Assembly: GCF_003112575.1 (NCBI RefSeq)
Contig: NZ_BEWC01000001.1
Location: forward strand, 1,302,001 to 1,366,000
From: Streptomyces ardesiacus
GTDB taxonomy: Bacteria > Actinomycetota > Actinomycetes > Streptomycetales > Streptomycetaceae
DNA length: 64,000 bases
Direction of reading: 5' to 3'
A program made the translations under genes and the position numbers. Position 1 is the first letter of the stretch. Every line of letters starts with the position of its first letter. This document shows, piece by piece, positions 15,519 through 23,366 of the stretch. Below the pieces are notes generated by a model. It was not told the DNA's origin and searched no databases. It was given only the letters and a program-made list of their open reading frames with translations.

Positions 15519-16543
15519 TGCCGCTCAGCGCCCACGCGGCCGCCTTCGCCCAGCTCGCCCTGGCGAACGTCACCCGCGAGTACCCCAACTTCCCCGCCCA
15601 CCTGGTCACGTCGGCAGACGAGCAGCTCGAACCCCGCCTGCTGCACCCCGCCTTCTACGGCGCCTACGACTGGCACTCCTCGGTGCACATGCACTGGCTG
15701 CTCGTCCGCCTGCTCCGCCGCCACGGCGGCACCCCCGCGCTCCCGGACACCGAGACGGTCGTCGCCGTGCTCGACCGGCACCTCACCCCCGCCAACCTCG
15801 CGGCCGAGGCCGCCTACCTGCGCGACCGGCCGTCCTTCGAGCGGCCCTACGGCTGGGCGTGGCTGCTCGCCCTCGCCGCCGAGTGCCGGGCGCACGGCGG
15901 CGCGGAGGGCGAACGCTGGACCACGGCACTGCGGCCGGCCGTGGACGCCGTCGACGGTCTGCTGGCCGGCTGGCTGCCCAGGGCCACTTATCCCGTACGC
16001 CACGGCAACCACCCCAACAGCGCCTTCGCGCTGAGCCTCGCCCTGGACTCGGGCGAACTGTCGGACGGGACCGGCCGGGCCGTGCGGGAGCGGCTGCTGA
16101 GCTGGTTCGCCGACGACCACGACGCGCCCGCGCACTGGGAACCGTCGGGACAGGACTTCCTGTCCCCGGCGCTCACCGAGGCCGACGCGATGCGCCGGGT
16201 CCTCGCCCCGGAACGGCTCGCGGCATGGCTCGACCGCTTCCTGCCCGGGCTCGGGGCGGGTGCGCCGTGCGCGCTGCTGGAGGTGCCGGTGGTCTCCGAC
16301 CACGCCGACCCCCAGATCGGCCACCTGCTCGGCCTGACGCTCAGCAGGGCCGCGGCACTGCGCTCCCTCGCCGAGGCCCTGCCCGACGGCGCGGTCCGCA
16401 CCCGCCTGGCCGAGGCGGCGGCCGCGCACCTCACGGCGGGCATGCCGGCGGTGGAGCGCGGTGACTTCACCACCGACCACTGGCTGGCGACCTTCGCCGC
16501 CCTCGCCCTCGACCCGCCCGCCCCGGCCCAGCCGCGCCACTGA
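15518..16543 (+). CDS. DUF2891-family protein
   Basis: This 341-residue soluble protein has no signal peptide and an alpha-rich sequence. Family marks are YGAYDWHSSVHMHWLL (about 46-61), YGWAWLLALAAEC, YPVRHGNHPNSAFAL and SGQDFLSPALTEADAMRR. The many conserved His, Trp and Asp residues and the repeated-helix look recall (alpha/alpha)-barrel enzymes, but no activity is established for the family to my knowledge. It is coupled to pcp by a TGATG junction with GAAGGAG just upstream, so it belongs to the pyroglutamate operon. It may act on a derivative of 5-oxoproline; this is inference. Confidence 0.82.
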   Translation: MPLSAHAAAFAQLALANVTREYPNFPAHLVTSADEQLEPRLLHPAFYGAYDWHSSVHMHWLLVRLLRRHGGTPALPDTETVVAVLDRHLTPANLAAEAAYLRDRPSFERPYGWAWLLALAAECRAHGGAEGERWTTALRPAVDAVDGLLAGWLPRATYPVRHGNHPNSAFALSLALDSGELSDGTGRAVRERLLSWFADDHDAPAHWEPSGQDFLSPALTEADAMRRVLAPERLAAWLDRFLPGLGAGAPCALLEVPVVSDHADPQIGHLLGLTLSRAAALRSLAEALPDGAVRTRLAEAAAAHLTAGMPAVERGDFTTDHWLATFAALALDPPAPAQPRH

Positions 16544-16579
16544 CACCGCGACACCCGGGAAGCACGAGGCCGCCCCCGG

Positions 16580-17785
16580 TCAGGGCCGGTCCGGGCCGTC
16601 CAGTCGCCGCAACGCCCGCACCAGGGCCGCGACACCGGCCTCGGCCTTCGACCGGGGGCAGCCGACGTTGAGCCGCACCCGTCCCGGGGACCCGTACGCC
16701 GACCCGGGCATGATCGCCACCTTCTCCACCCGCACCAGCTCGCGCTGCAACTCCTCGTCGTCGACGCCCAGCGGACGCAGGTCGATCCACGCCAGGTAAC
16801 CCGCCTGCGGCGGCCGCCACTCCAGGTGCGGGAACGCCTCGCGGAGACGGCCGGCGACCAGCGCGAGGTTGCCCGCGAGATAGTCCCGCAGCGCGTCCAG
16901 CCAGGGCGCTCCCTCGCGGTACGCCGCGATGTGGCCGACCAGCGACAGCACCGCGGGGGAGGAGAGCCCGTCGGCCTCCTTCAGCTCCCGCAGATACGCC
17001 TCGCGTGAGCCCGGGTCGCCGATGATGCCGTAACTCCCGGTCAGTGCCGGGATGTTGAAGGACTTGGACGCCGAAGTCACCACGGCCCAGCGGCCGTCGC
17101 CGCCGTGCCGGGCCCAGGGCCGGTGGACGTACGGGGCGTGCGCCAGGTCGGAGTGGATCTCGTCGCTGACGACCGCGACGTCGTACCGCGCGCACAGCCG
17201 GGCCATCCGGTCCAGTTCACCGGCCGACCACACCCGGCCCGTCGGGTTGTGCGGCGAGCACAACAGCAGCACGGCCGTGTCCGGCAGCGCCAGCAGCCGT
17301 TCCAGCTCCGCCCAGTCGTCGAGGGGGCAGGCCAGGAGTCGCCGGCCGCTCGCGGCAACGGTCTTGGGGAACGCGTCGTACATCGGGGTGTGGGCGACGA
17401 CGCCGTCGCCCGGCCGCGACCACAGGCGCAGCAACCGCGAGATCTGGTAGACGACGGACGGCGCGTACACGACCGTGGCGGGGTCCACCTCCGTGCCGTG
17501 CCGCGACGCGTACCAGTGGACGACCGCCGAGAGGAAGTCGTCCTGGCGCCAGCGCGAGTAGCCGAGCACCCCGTGGTCCAGACGGCGGCGCAGCGCCGCC
17601 AGCACCTCCGGGGCGGTCTCGAAGTCCATGTCGGAGATCGTGAACGGCAGCAGGTCCGGCACCCCGAAACGGTCCTGGACGTAGTCCCACTGCGTGCACC
17701 AGGTGCCGTGCCGGTCCACGGGCGTGTCGAAGTCGTACGGCGCGATTGCGGGCGCCGGCGGGGCGGGGGAGGAGCGCTCGGTCAT
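16580..17785 (-). CDS. PLP-dependent C-S lyase / aminotransferase, MalY/PatB family
   Basis: This 401-residue fold-type I PLP enzyme has CSPHNPTGR (176-184), DEIHSDLAH (208-216) and the cofactor lysine Lys241 in SASKSFNIPALTG. The DFDTPVDRHGT start and LPFTISDMDF (46-55) are the MalY/PatB signature. These enzymes cleave cystathionine or cysteine conjugates; E. coli MalY also antagonises the maltose activator MalT. The gene begins 2 nt after the stop of a PTS EIICB gene, the same order as malX-malY in enterobacteria. Whether it keeps a regulatory role here is unknown. Confidence 0.88.
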   Translation of the reverse strand: MTERSSPAPPAPAIAPYDFDTPVDRHGTWCTQWDYVQDRFGVPDLLPFTISDMDFETAPEVLAALRRRLDHGVLGYSRWRQDDFLSAVVHWYASRHGTEVDPATVVYAPSVVYQISRLLRLWSRPGDGVVAHTPMYDAFPKTVAASGRRLLACPLDDWAELERLLALPDTAVLLLCSPHNPTGRVWSAGELDRMARLCARYDVAVVSDEIHSDLAHAPYVHRPWARHGGDGRWAVVTSASKSFNIPALTGSYGIIGDPGSREAYLRELKEADGLSSPAVLSLVGHIAAYREGAPWLDALRDYLAGNLALVAGRLREAFPHLEWRPPQAGYLAWIDLRPLGVDDEELQRELVRVEKVAIMPGSAYGSPGRVRLNVGCPRSKAEAGVAALVRALRRLDGPDRP

Positions 17786-17787
17786 GG

Positions 17788-19425
17788 TCAGCCCACCGGG
17801 AGCATCGTCGCGATGGCGTCCTTCACGGACTGGACCTGCGGGCCGACGACGACCTGCACGGTGTGCCCGTCGAGCTTGATGACACCCACCGCCCCGAGCT
17901 TCTTCAGCCGTGCCTCGTCGACCTGCCCGGCGTCGACCACCGTCATCCGCAGGCGGGTGATGCAGTTGTCCAGCGACCGGATGTTGCCCGCGCCGCCGAG
18001 CGCTTCGAGCATCGCGACCGCGTCGTACTTCCCCGCGACCAACTCCCGCGCGGGCTCGGGAATCCCGCCGCCCGGCGTCCCGTCCGGGTCCTCCTTCCGC
18101 TCCCCGCCGTGCTCGGGTGCGTCCCCGTCCTCGGCGGGCGGGTCCTCGCGGCCGGGCGTCTTGAGGTCGAAGCGGGTGATGGCCCAGCGGAACAGGAAGT
18201 AGTACCCGGCGAACCACACCGCCGCGATCACCGGCACCAGATACCACTTGGTCGACGAGCCCTGGAGCACACCGAAGACGAGCCAGTCGATGACGTTGCC
18301 GTCCGTGTTGCCGATGAAGACGCCGAGGACGGCCGCCGTGAGGAAGCCGAGACCCACGAGGACCGCGTGGACGGCGTACAGCCACGGGGCGACGAAGAGG
18401 AACAGGAACTCCAGCGGCTCCGTGATGCCGCCGACCACACAGGCGACCACGCCGGACACGAGCAGGGCCTTGATCTCGGGGCGCATCCGGCGGTTCGCGC
18501 AGTGGTACATCGCGAGCGCGGCACCCGGGAGTCCGCCCAGGTAGACGGCCATCTTGCCCTGGGAGAGGAAGTGCGTCGCATCCGTGACCGCGGCGTCGGG
18601 AGCGGCCGAGCAGTCCAGTTGGGCGTAGAACAGGTTCAGGGCGCCGGAGACGTGGTCGCCGCACACCGTTCCCGAACCGCCGACGTCCGTGAAGCGGAAC
18701 ATGGCGACGAGGATGTGGTGCAGGCCGATCGGGCGCAGCAGGACCTCGCCCATGCCGAAGAAGAACGGTCCGAAGACGCCGGTGTGCCCGATGCCGCGGC
18801 CGACGGCGTTGATCCAGCCGTTGAAGGTCGGCCACACCAGCGGAATGAGCAGTCCGAGCACGCTCAACACCAGGGCGGACACGATGGGAACGAAGCGCAG
18901 CCCGCCGAAGAAGGCCAGCGCGTCCGGCATCCGCTGGGTGCGAAAACGCCGGTGGAGCAGGCTGACGACGATGCCGACGGCCACGGCGCCGAGCAGCCCG
19001 GTGTCGATGGACTGCACGCCCAGCACGTCGGCGATGCCGTAGTGCTCGACCGCCTTCTCGTCCTCGAAGTCGACGCCCTTGGCGGTGAGGTAGAAGTTCA
19101 CCGCGAGGTTCATGGCGACGAAGCCGACGAAACCGGAGAAGGCGGCCACGCCCTTGTCCTCGCGGGCGAGACCGAGCGGGATCGCCATGGCGAACAGGAC
19201 GGGCAGGAAGGTGAAGGCGACCAGACCCGTGTTGGCCATCCAGGTGAAGACGAGGTGGAAGCCCTCGCCCTTCAGGAAGGCAACGTTGTCAGTGACCGCC
19301 TCGCTGGACAGGGAGGAGCCGATGCCCAGCATGATCCCGCAGAACGCGAGCAGGGCCACCGGGAGCATGAACGTCTTGCCGAGCCCCTGGAGGAATTCCC
19401 AGAGGGCGGCCTTGGTCTTCTGCAT
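17788..19425 (-). CDS. PTS system EIICB component, MalX/glucose-type
   Basis: This 545-residue PTS permease takes up a hexose or maltose-like sugar and phosphorylates it. The EIIC domain (1-425) has about ten membrane helices and the sugar-site motif GGITEPLEFLFLFVAPWLY. A linker rich in Glu and Pro follows (425-465), then the EIIB domain (466-545) with the phosphorylated Cys488 in DNCITRLRM. No EIIA domain is present, so Crr-type EIIA encoded elsewhere must serve it. It forms a two-gene operon with the MalY-like enzyme gene (2-nt gap). Sugar specificity cannot be read from sequence. Confidence 0.9.
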   Translation of the reverse strand: MQKTKAALWEFLQGLGKTFMLPVALLAFCGIMLGIGSSLSSEAVTDNVAFLKGEGFHLVFTWMANTGLVAFTFLPVLFAMAIPLGLAREDKGVAAFSGFVGFVAMNLAVNFYLTAKGVDFEDEKAVEHYGIADVLGVQSIDTGLLGAVAVGIVVSLLHRRFRTQRMPDALAFFGGLRFVPIVSALVLSVLGLLIPLVWPTFNGWINAVGRGIGHTGVFGPFFFGMGEVLLRPIGLHHILVAMFRFTDVGGSGTVCGDHVSGALNLFYAQLDCSAAPDAAVTDATHFLSQGKMAVYLGGLPGAALAMYHCANRRMRPEIKALLVSGVVACVVGGITEPLEFLFLFVAPWLYAVHAVLVGLGFLTAAVLGVFIGNTDGNVIDWLVFGVLQGSSTKWYLVPVIAAVWFAGYYFLFRWAITRFDLKTPGREDPPAEDGDAPEHGGERKEDPDGTPGGGIPEPARELVAGKYDAVAMLEALGGAGNIRSLDNCITRLRMTVVDAGQVDEARLKKLGAVGVIKLDGHTVQVVVGPQVQSVKDAIATMLPVG

Positions 19426-19778
19426 GTGTTCGGGTCTTTCGGGCCTGGGGGGACGGACCCGTCCGCTCGCCGTGGCGAGGCGGAGCGGGCCGGCGGGCAT
19501 ACCGGCGGCGGAGGCACGTCGAGGGGGCGGCCCAAGCCGTGGGCGCTGCCCGGGGATCACCCGGTGACCGCGCCCAGCAGGGCCGTTCCGCCGCGGGGAT
19601 CACATCACAGCGGGTCGGTGGCTGTCCATGGCCTCCTTCGCCGCCCGCCCCCGGCACGGCACCGGCGCCCGTCCCCGGCACGGCACCGGCGCCCAGTACC
19701 GGCGCCCGGCGTGAGGCGGGACGGCCACGGGGAGGATCCAGCCGCACCCCACCACTCACGTCGGAAAGGCAGGCACCG
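19426..19778. other. 353-bp divergent intergenic region
   Basis: The region lies between the leftward PTS gene and the rightward SGNH hydrolase gene. It is very GC-rich. Apart from a short tandem repeat (19649-19707) and the AAAGGCAGG ribosome site of the hydrolase, I see no gene and no clear promoter or operator. Confidence 0.6.
19649..19707. repeat. Tandem 22-bp repeat, two full copies plus partial third
   Basis: CCCCGGCACGGCACCGGCGCCC occurs at 19649-19670 and again at 19673-19694, a 24-bp period. The end of the unit, ACCGGCGCCC, recurs at 19698-19707. The repeat lies upstream of the SGNH hydrolase start, outside any gene I support. Confidence 0.7.
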
Positions 19779-21107
19779 ATGCGCCGTCTCCTCGCCCGAT
19801 CACTCGCCACCGCCCGGGCCCCCCTGGCCAGAGGCGTCGCGGCCGCCCTGGCCCTCGCCGTGGCGTCCTCCGTCCTCGCCGCGTCCACGAGCACGGCCGC
19901 CGCTCCCGCCACAGCGGGGGCGGAGCATCACCCCGGGCGCGACGCCTGGTTCACGTCCTGGGCCGCCTCGCAGCAGGGCCTCGCGCCCACCCCGCTGCGG
20001 GACCAGTCGCTGCGCATGATCACCCACCTGAGCCAGGGCGGTGACGCGGTGCGGATACGCGTCCAGAACACCTTCGGCCGGACGCCGCTCACCGTCGACG
20101 CGGCGACGGTGGCCCACAGCGACGGCAAGGACGCCGCGACCCGGGGACGCCCGAGCGCCGTCACGTTCGACGGCAGCCGCCGGGTCGTCGTCCCGGCGGG
20201 CGGCGAGGTGTGGAGCGACACCACCGCGCTCAGGACCGCCGCGCAGGACGACCTCGCGGTGTCGCTCTCCGTCTCGGGCACGGTGGCTCCGGGGCGGCAC
20301 GAGAGCGCCTTCCGCACCAACTACCTGACCCCGCCCGGATCGGGCGACCACACCGCCGATCCGGCCGGCACCGCGTACACCGCGACGACCGGCTCGACCC
20401 TCCTGGTCAGCGCGGTCGACGTGCGCAACCCGCGCCTGCGCGGCAGCCTCGTCGCCTACGGCAGTTCGGTCGTCGACGGAACGGGGTCGACCAACTGCGG
20501 GCCGGACTGCAGCCGCCCGGGTGCCGACCTGCGCTGGACCGACGTCCTCGCCCGGCGGATCGCCTCGGAACTGCCGCCCACCCGGCAGTTCGCCCTCGCC
20601 AACGCGGGCATCGGCGGCACCACCAGCGCCGCGACCTGCCCGGGCATCGGTGAACCGGTCCGGGGCCTGGACGCCGCCGCCCGGCTGGAGCGCGACGTCC
20701 TGGCCCTGCACGGGGTCACGGGCGTCCTCTACTACTACGGGACCAACGACCTCCCGGCCGGCTGCGACGCCGCCCAGATCGAGGCGAGTTACCGCGCGGT
20801 CTTCGGACGCCTGAGGGCCGCCGGCATCAAGGTGTACGTCACGCCCATCACCCCGCGCCCGGGCTACACGGACCAGCACAACCGCGACCGGCACGCCGTC
20901 GGCAGGTTCGTCGCGCAGTGGAACAACTGCGGCGGCACCTGTGACGGCGTCCTCCCCTTCGACCGGGTGCTCGAAGACCCCGTGCGGCCGAACAGCATCC
21001 ACCCGCCCTACGACACCGGTGACGGGGTCCACGCCAACATCGCCGGCCAGCAGGCCCTCGCCGACATCGTCTCGCTCCCGATGCTGGCGGCGTCGGCCCG
21101 CCGGTGA
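19779..21107 (+). CDS. Secreted SGNH/GDSL-family hydrolase
   Basis: This 442-residue secreted esterase/lipase-like protein has a signal peptide at 1-45 (Arg-rich start, Ala-rich core). A beta-rich N-terminal domain (50-215) is followed by the SGNH hydrolase domain. Block I is YGSSVVDG (227-234, Ser230 as nucleophile, in place of the common GDS), block II is NAGIGGTT, block III is YYGTNDL and block V is DGVHANIAG with the catalytic His. The domain order matches actinomycete SGNH proteins annotated as rhamnogalacturonan acetylesterase-like or lipase-like. The substrate is unknown. An AAAGGCAGG site precedes the ATG. Confidence 0.88.
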   Translation: MRRLLARSLATARAPLARGVAAALALAVASSVLAASTSTAAAPATAGAEHHPGRDAWFTSWAASQQGLAPTPLRDQSLRMITHLSQGGDAVRIRVQNTFGRTPLTVDAATVAHSDGKDAATRGRPSAVTFDGSRRVVVPAGGEVWSDTTALRTAAQDDLAVSLSVSGTVAPGRHESAFRTNYLTPPGSGDHTADPAGTAYTATTGSTLLVSAVDVRNPRLRGSLVAYGSSVVDGTGSTNCGPDCSRPGADLRWTDVLARRIASELPPTRQFALANAGIGGTTSAATCPGIGEPVRGLDAAARLERDVLALHGVTGVLYYYGTNDLPAGCDAAQIEASYRAVFGRLRAAGIKVYVTPITPRPGYTDQHNRDRHAVGRFVAQWNNCGGTCDGVLPFDRVLEDPVRPNSIHPPYDTGDGVHANIAGQQALADIVSLPMLAASARR

Positions 21108-21114
21108 GCCACCG

Positions 21115-21137
21115 GCCCGGGTCATGAACTCCCGGGC
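21115..21137. terminator. Stem-loop between convergent genes
   Basis: GCCCGGG and CCCGGGC form a 7-bp stem around a 9-nt loop. It straddles the end of the convergent tetR gene and lies 8 nt after the hydrolase stop codon. Confidence 0.4.
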
Positions 21138-21745
21138 GGGCGGAGGGCGTCGACGACGAGGTCGAGCAGGCGGCGGGTGCGCTCGGCCTCGTCGTCGGCG
21201 GCCGTCGACAGGAACACGCCGAGGAGCATCGCGGTGACGTCGTCGGGGGCCACGTCCGCCCGGAGGGTGCCCGCCCGCGCACCCTCGGCGAGCATGGTGC
21301 CGATCGCGGCGGTGATGCGCTCGCGGGTGGCCGGCGTCGCCAGGCGGCCCGAGGCCCAGGCGCTGTGCAGGGTGTTGAGCATGGAGCGCTTCGTCGCGAC
21401 GAAGGCCGCGTAGCGCTCCATCCACGCGCGCAGGGCCCGGTCGGGGGGCAACTCCTCCAGCAGCGCGGCGGCGCCGGCCGTGACGTCGTCCAGTTCGGCG
21501 GCGTAGACGGCCTCCACCAGGGCCTCGCGGGTGGGGAAGTGGCGGTAGAGCGTGCCGATGCCGACCCCCGCCTCGCGGGCGATGCCGTCCAGGGGGACGG
21601 TGTCGTCCGCGGCCGTGAAGGCGGCCCGCGCGGCGGCGACGAGCTTCTCGCGGTTGCGCCGTGCGTGGGCGCGCAACGGCCGTTCGGCGCCGGTGCCCCG
21701 GTCGGGCCGGTCCGCGGCGGCGCGCGGATCCTGGTCGGGAGTCAA
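21122..21745 (-). CDS. TetR-family regulator, probable repressor of the divergent aldo-keto reductase
   Basis: This 207-residue TetR protein has the helix-turn-helix at about 30-75 (ARRNREKLVAAARAAFT, then GIAREAGVGIGTLYRHFPTREALVEAVY). The ligand-binding C-terminal half is helical, with TMLAEGARAGTLRADVAPDDVTAML of the common actinomycete subgroup. The start is a TTG with GGAGG upstream, and that same GGAGG is part of a palindromic operator. It is divergent from an aldo-keto reductase gene with two related palindromes between them, the standard layout for a local repressor. Confidence 0.9.
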   Translation of the reverse strand: MTPDQDPRAAADRPDRGTGAERPLRAHARRNREKLVAAARAAFTAADDTVPLDGIAREAGVGIGTLYRHFPTREALVEAVYAAELDDVTAGAAALLEELPPDRALRAWMERYAAFVATKRSMLNTLHSAWASGRLATPATRERITAAIGTMLAEGARAGTLRADVAPDDVTAMLLGVFLSTAADDEAERTRRLLDLVVDALRPPGSS

Positions 21746-21747
21746 AG

Positions 21748-21761
21748 CGGAGGATCCTCCG
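21748..21761. promoter_or_regulatory. TetR operator 1: CGGAGGATCCTCCG
   Basis: This 14-bp perfect palindrome begins 2 nt upstream of the tetR start codon and covers its ribosome site. Its core GGAGG-N2-CCTCC is shared with a second, longer palindrome 29 bp away. Confidence 0.65.
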
Positions 21762-21776
21762 GTAGTGCTACAGTCG

Positions 21777-21802
21777 CAGAAGCGGAGGGTCCTCCGCTTC
21801 TG
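21777..21802. promoter_or_regulatory. TetR operator 2: 26-bp perfect inverted repeat
   Basis: CAGAAGCGGAGG and CCTCCGCTTCTG are perfect 12-nt arms around GT. The site lies between the divergent tetR and aldo-keto reductase genes, 28 nt before the reductase ATG. Two palindromes with the same core suggest cooperative repression of both genes. Confidence 0.7.
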
Positions 21803-21829
21803 TCATCTTCTCACGAGGACGGACTTCCC

Positions 21830-22774
21830 ATGACCTCGACCGGTTCCTCCTCCTCTTCCCGTGCCACCGGCTCCGGCACCCCTCGCCCCGGCGGGGCGGC
21901 ACCGCTCGCCGGCCGCACCGTCTCGCGGATCGGCTACGGCGCCATGCAGCTCGAACGCCTGCGCTCCGACCGCGCCGCCGCCGTCGCCCTCGTGCGCCGT
22001 GCGGTGGACCGCGGCGTCGACCACCTCGACACCGCCCAGTTCTACGGCGACGGCTTCGTCAACGGGATCATCCGGGAGGCGCTCGGCCCCTCCGACGACG
22101 TGGTCGTCGTGAGCAAGGTCGGCGCCGACTCCGACCCCGGCGGCCCCCGGCCGCTGCGCCCCGCCCAGCGGCCGGAGGAACTGCGGGCGAGCGTGGAGGA
22201 CAACCTCAGGAGCCTCGGCACCGACCGGATCGCGGTCGTGAACCTGCGCCGCCTGGACGCCGGCCCCGGCCTGCGCGCCGAGGGGGACCAGCGGGTGGGC
22301 CTCGACGACCAGCTCGCCGAGCTGACACGGCTGCGCGACGAGGGCAAGATCGGCGCGATCGGTCTGAGCAGCGTGACCCCGGACGGACTGCGCCGGGCCC
22401 TTCCGGCGGGCGTCGTCTGCGTGCAGAACGCCTACAGCGTGGTGAGCCGCGACGACGAGGACATGCTCGCGCTCTGCTCCGCCGAGGGCATCGCCTGGGT
22501 GCCGTACTTCCCGCTCGGCGGCGCCTTCCCCGCCCTGCCCAAGGTCGTCGACGAACCCGCGGTGCGCACCGTCGCCGCGGCGCTCGGCGTGACGCCGGCC
22601 CAGGTGGGTCTCGCCTGGCTGCTCCACCACGCCCCGAACGTGCTGCTCATCCCGGGCACCGCCGACCCCGGCCACCTGGACGCGAACCTCGCCGTGGGCG
22701 GGATCGCCCTGGACGCGTCGTCCCTCGCGGCGCTCGACGCCGTGCGCAGCCGGTCCGCGGACGTGCGGCTCTGA
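21830..22774 (+). CDS. Aldo/keto reductase
   Basis: This 314-residue NADPH-dependent aldo/keto reductase is a (beta/alpha)8 barrel. A Ser/Gly-rich tail (1-25) precedes the barrel. Catalytic Asp67 and Tyr72 are in DTAQFYGDG and Lys96 is in VSKVG. The fourth tetrad position, normally His in a LHR segment, reads LRR here (Arg140), which may alter the oxyanion pocket. The C-terminal WLLHHAPNVLLIPGT and NLAVGGIALD are typical. It is divergent from, and probably repressed by, the adjacent TetR protein, which may respond to its aldehyde or quinone substrate. Confidence 0.9.
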   Translation: MTSTGSSSSSRATGSGTPRPGGAAPLAGRTVSRIGYGAMQLERLRSDRAAAVALVRRAVDRGVDHLDTAQFYGDGFVNGIIREALGPSDDVVVVSKVGADSDPGGPRPLRPAQRPEELRASVEDNLRSLGTDRIAVVNLRRLDAGPGLRAEGDQRVGLDDQLAELTRLRDEGKIGAIGLSSVTPDGLRRALPAGVVCVQNAYSVVSRDDEDMLALCSAEGIAWVPYFPLGGAFPALPKVVDEPAVRTVAAALGVTPAQVGLAWLLHHAPNVLLIPGTADPGHLDANLAVGGIALDASSLAALDAVRSRSADVRL

Positions 22775-22802
22775 CCGGGGGACCCGCGCGGCCCCGGCGG
22801 TG

Positions 22803-23366
22803 TCACAGGGTGCGCAGGCCCCGGTCGGCGAAGGCGACGAGCCACTCGAAGCTCTCGTCGACGTCGGTGCTCCACTGGAAGCCGTCCGAGGCCTGCAGTG
22901 TGGCGAAGCCGTGGAAGAGGCTGCGGAGCAGGCGCAGGGCGTGGTTCACGTCGCGGTCGGGGATGTCGTAAGCGCGCAGGACCGCGTTGAACGCATCGAG
23001 CAGCCGCTGTCCCGCGGCGGCCAGGGGGTCGTCCGGCCCCGACGGCTCCTGGCCGAGTGTCGCCGCGTACCGGCCGGGGTGGGCCAGGACGAAGGCCCGG
23101 AAGGCGCGCGCCGCGGCCGCCAGGGCGTCACGGCCCGCGTACCCCCGGACCGCGCCGCCGACGGCCTCGGCGGCCTCCTGAAGCGCGAGGACCGCGATCC
23201 GCCGGACGAGGTCGTCCTGACCGCCGACGTGCTTGTACAGGGACGGTGTGCGTACGCCGAGCCGCCCGGCGAGCAGGCCCATCGTCAGGCCGGCGAGGCC
23301 CACCTCGTCGGCCAGTGCGGCACCGGCCGCCACCACGGCCGCCGGATCCAGGCCCGCCCTAGGCAC
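22803..23366 (-). CDS. TetR-family regulator with WHG-type C-terminal domain
   Basis: The 187-residue protein has an N-terminal helix-turn-helix (about 7-52: VVAAGAALADEVGLAGLTMG, then RLGVRTPSLYKHVGGQDDLV). Its C-terminal domain ends LRSLFHGFATLQASDGFQW, the WHG type. It starts with GTG inside the last codons of the alpha/beta-hydrolase gene (8-nt overlap), so regulator and enzyme share one transcript. The TAATG-based repeats upstream of the hydrolase are the expected operator, implying autorepression. Confidence 0.9.
   Translation of the reverse strand: MPRAGLDPAAVVAAGAALADEVGLAGLTMGLLAGRLGVRTPSLYKHVGGQDDLVRRIAVLALQEAAEAVGGAVRGYAGRDALAAAARAFRAFVLAHPGRYAATLGQEPSGPDDPLAAAGQRLLDAFNAVLRAYDIPDRDVNHALRLLRSLFHGFATLQASDGFQWSTDVDESFEWLVAFADRGLRTL

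Noticed and set aside
14868..16543. Possible cyclic-dipeptide or biosynthetic gene cluster around the pcp locus
   Set aside because: All neighbours are explained by 5-oxoproline uptake and salvage; no synthetase or cyclase is present.
17746..20019. 757-codon plus-strand frame across the PTS and SGNH regions
   Set aside because: It runs antisense to a certain PTS EIICB gene and out of frame with the SGNH gene; composition is His/Gly/Asp/Arg-rich shadow.
22775..22797. CCGGGG/CCCCGG stem between the aldo-keto reductase gene and the convergent tetR gene
   Set aside because: Only 6 bp of pure GC, expected by chance in this DNA.
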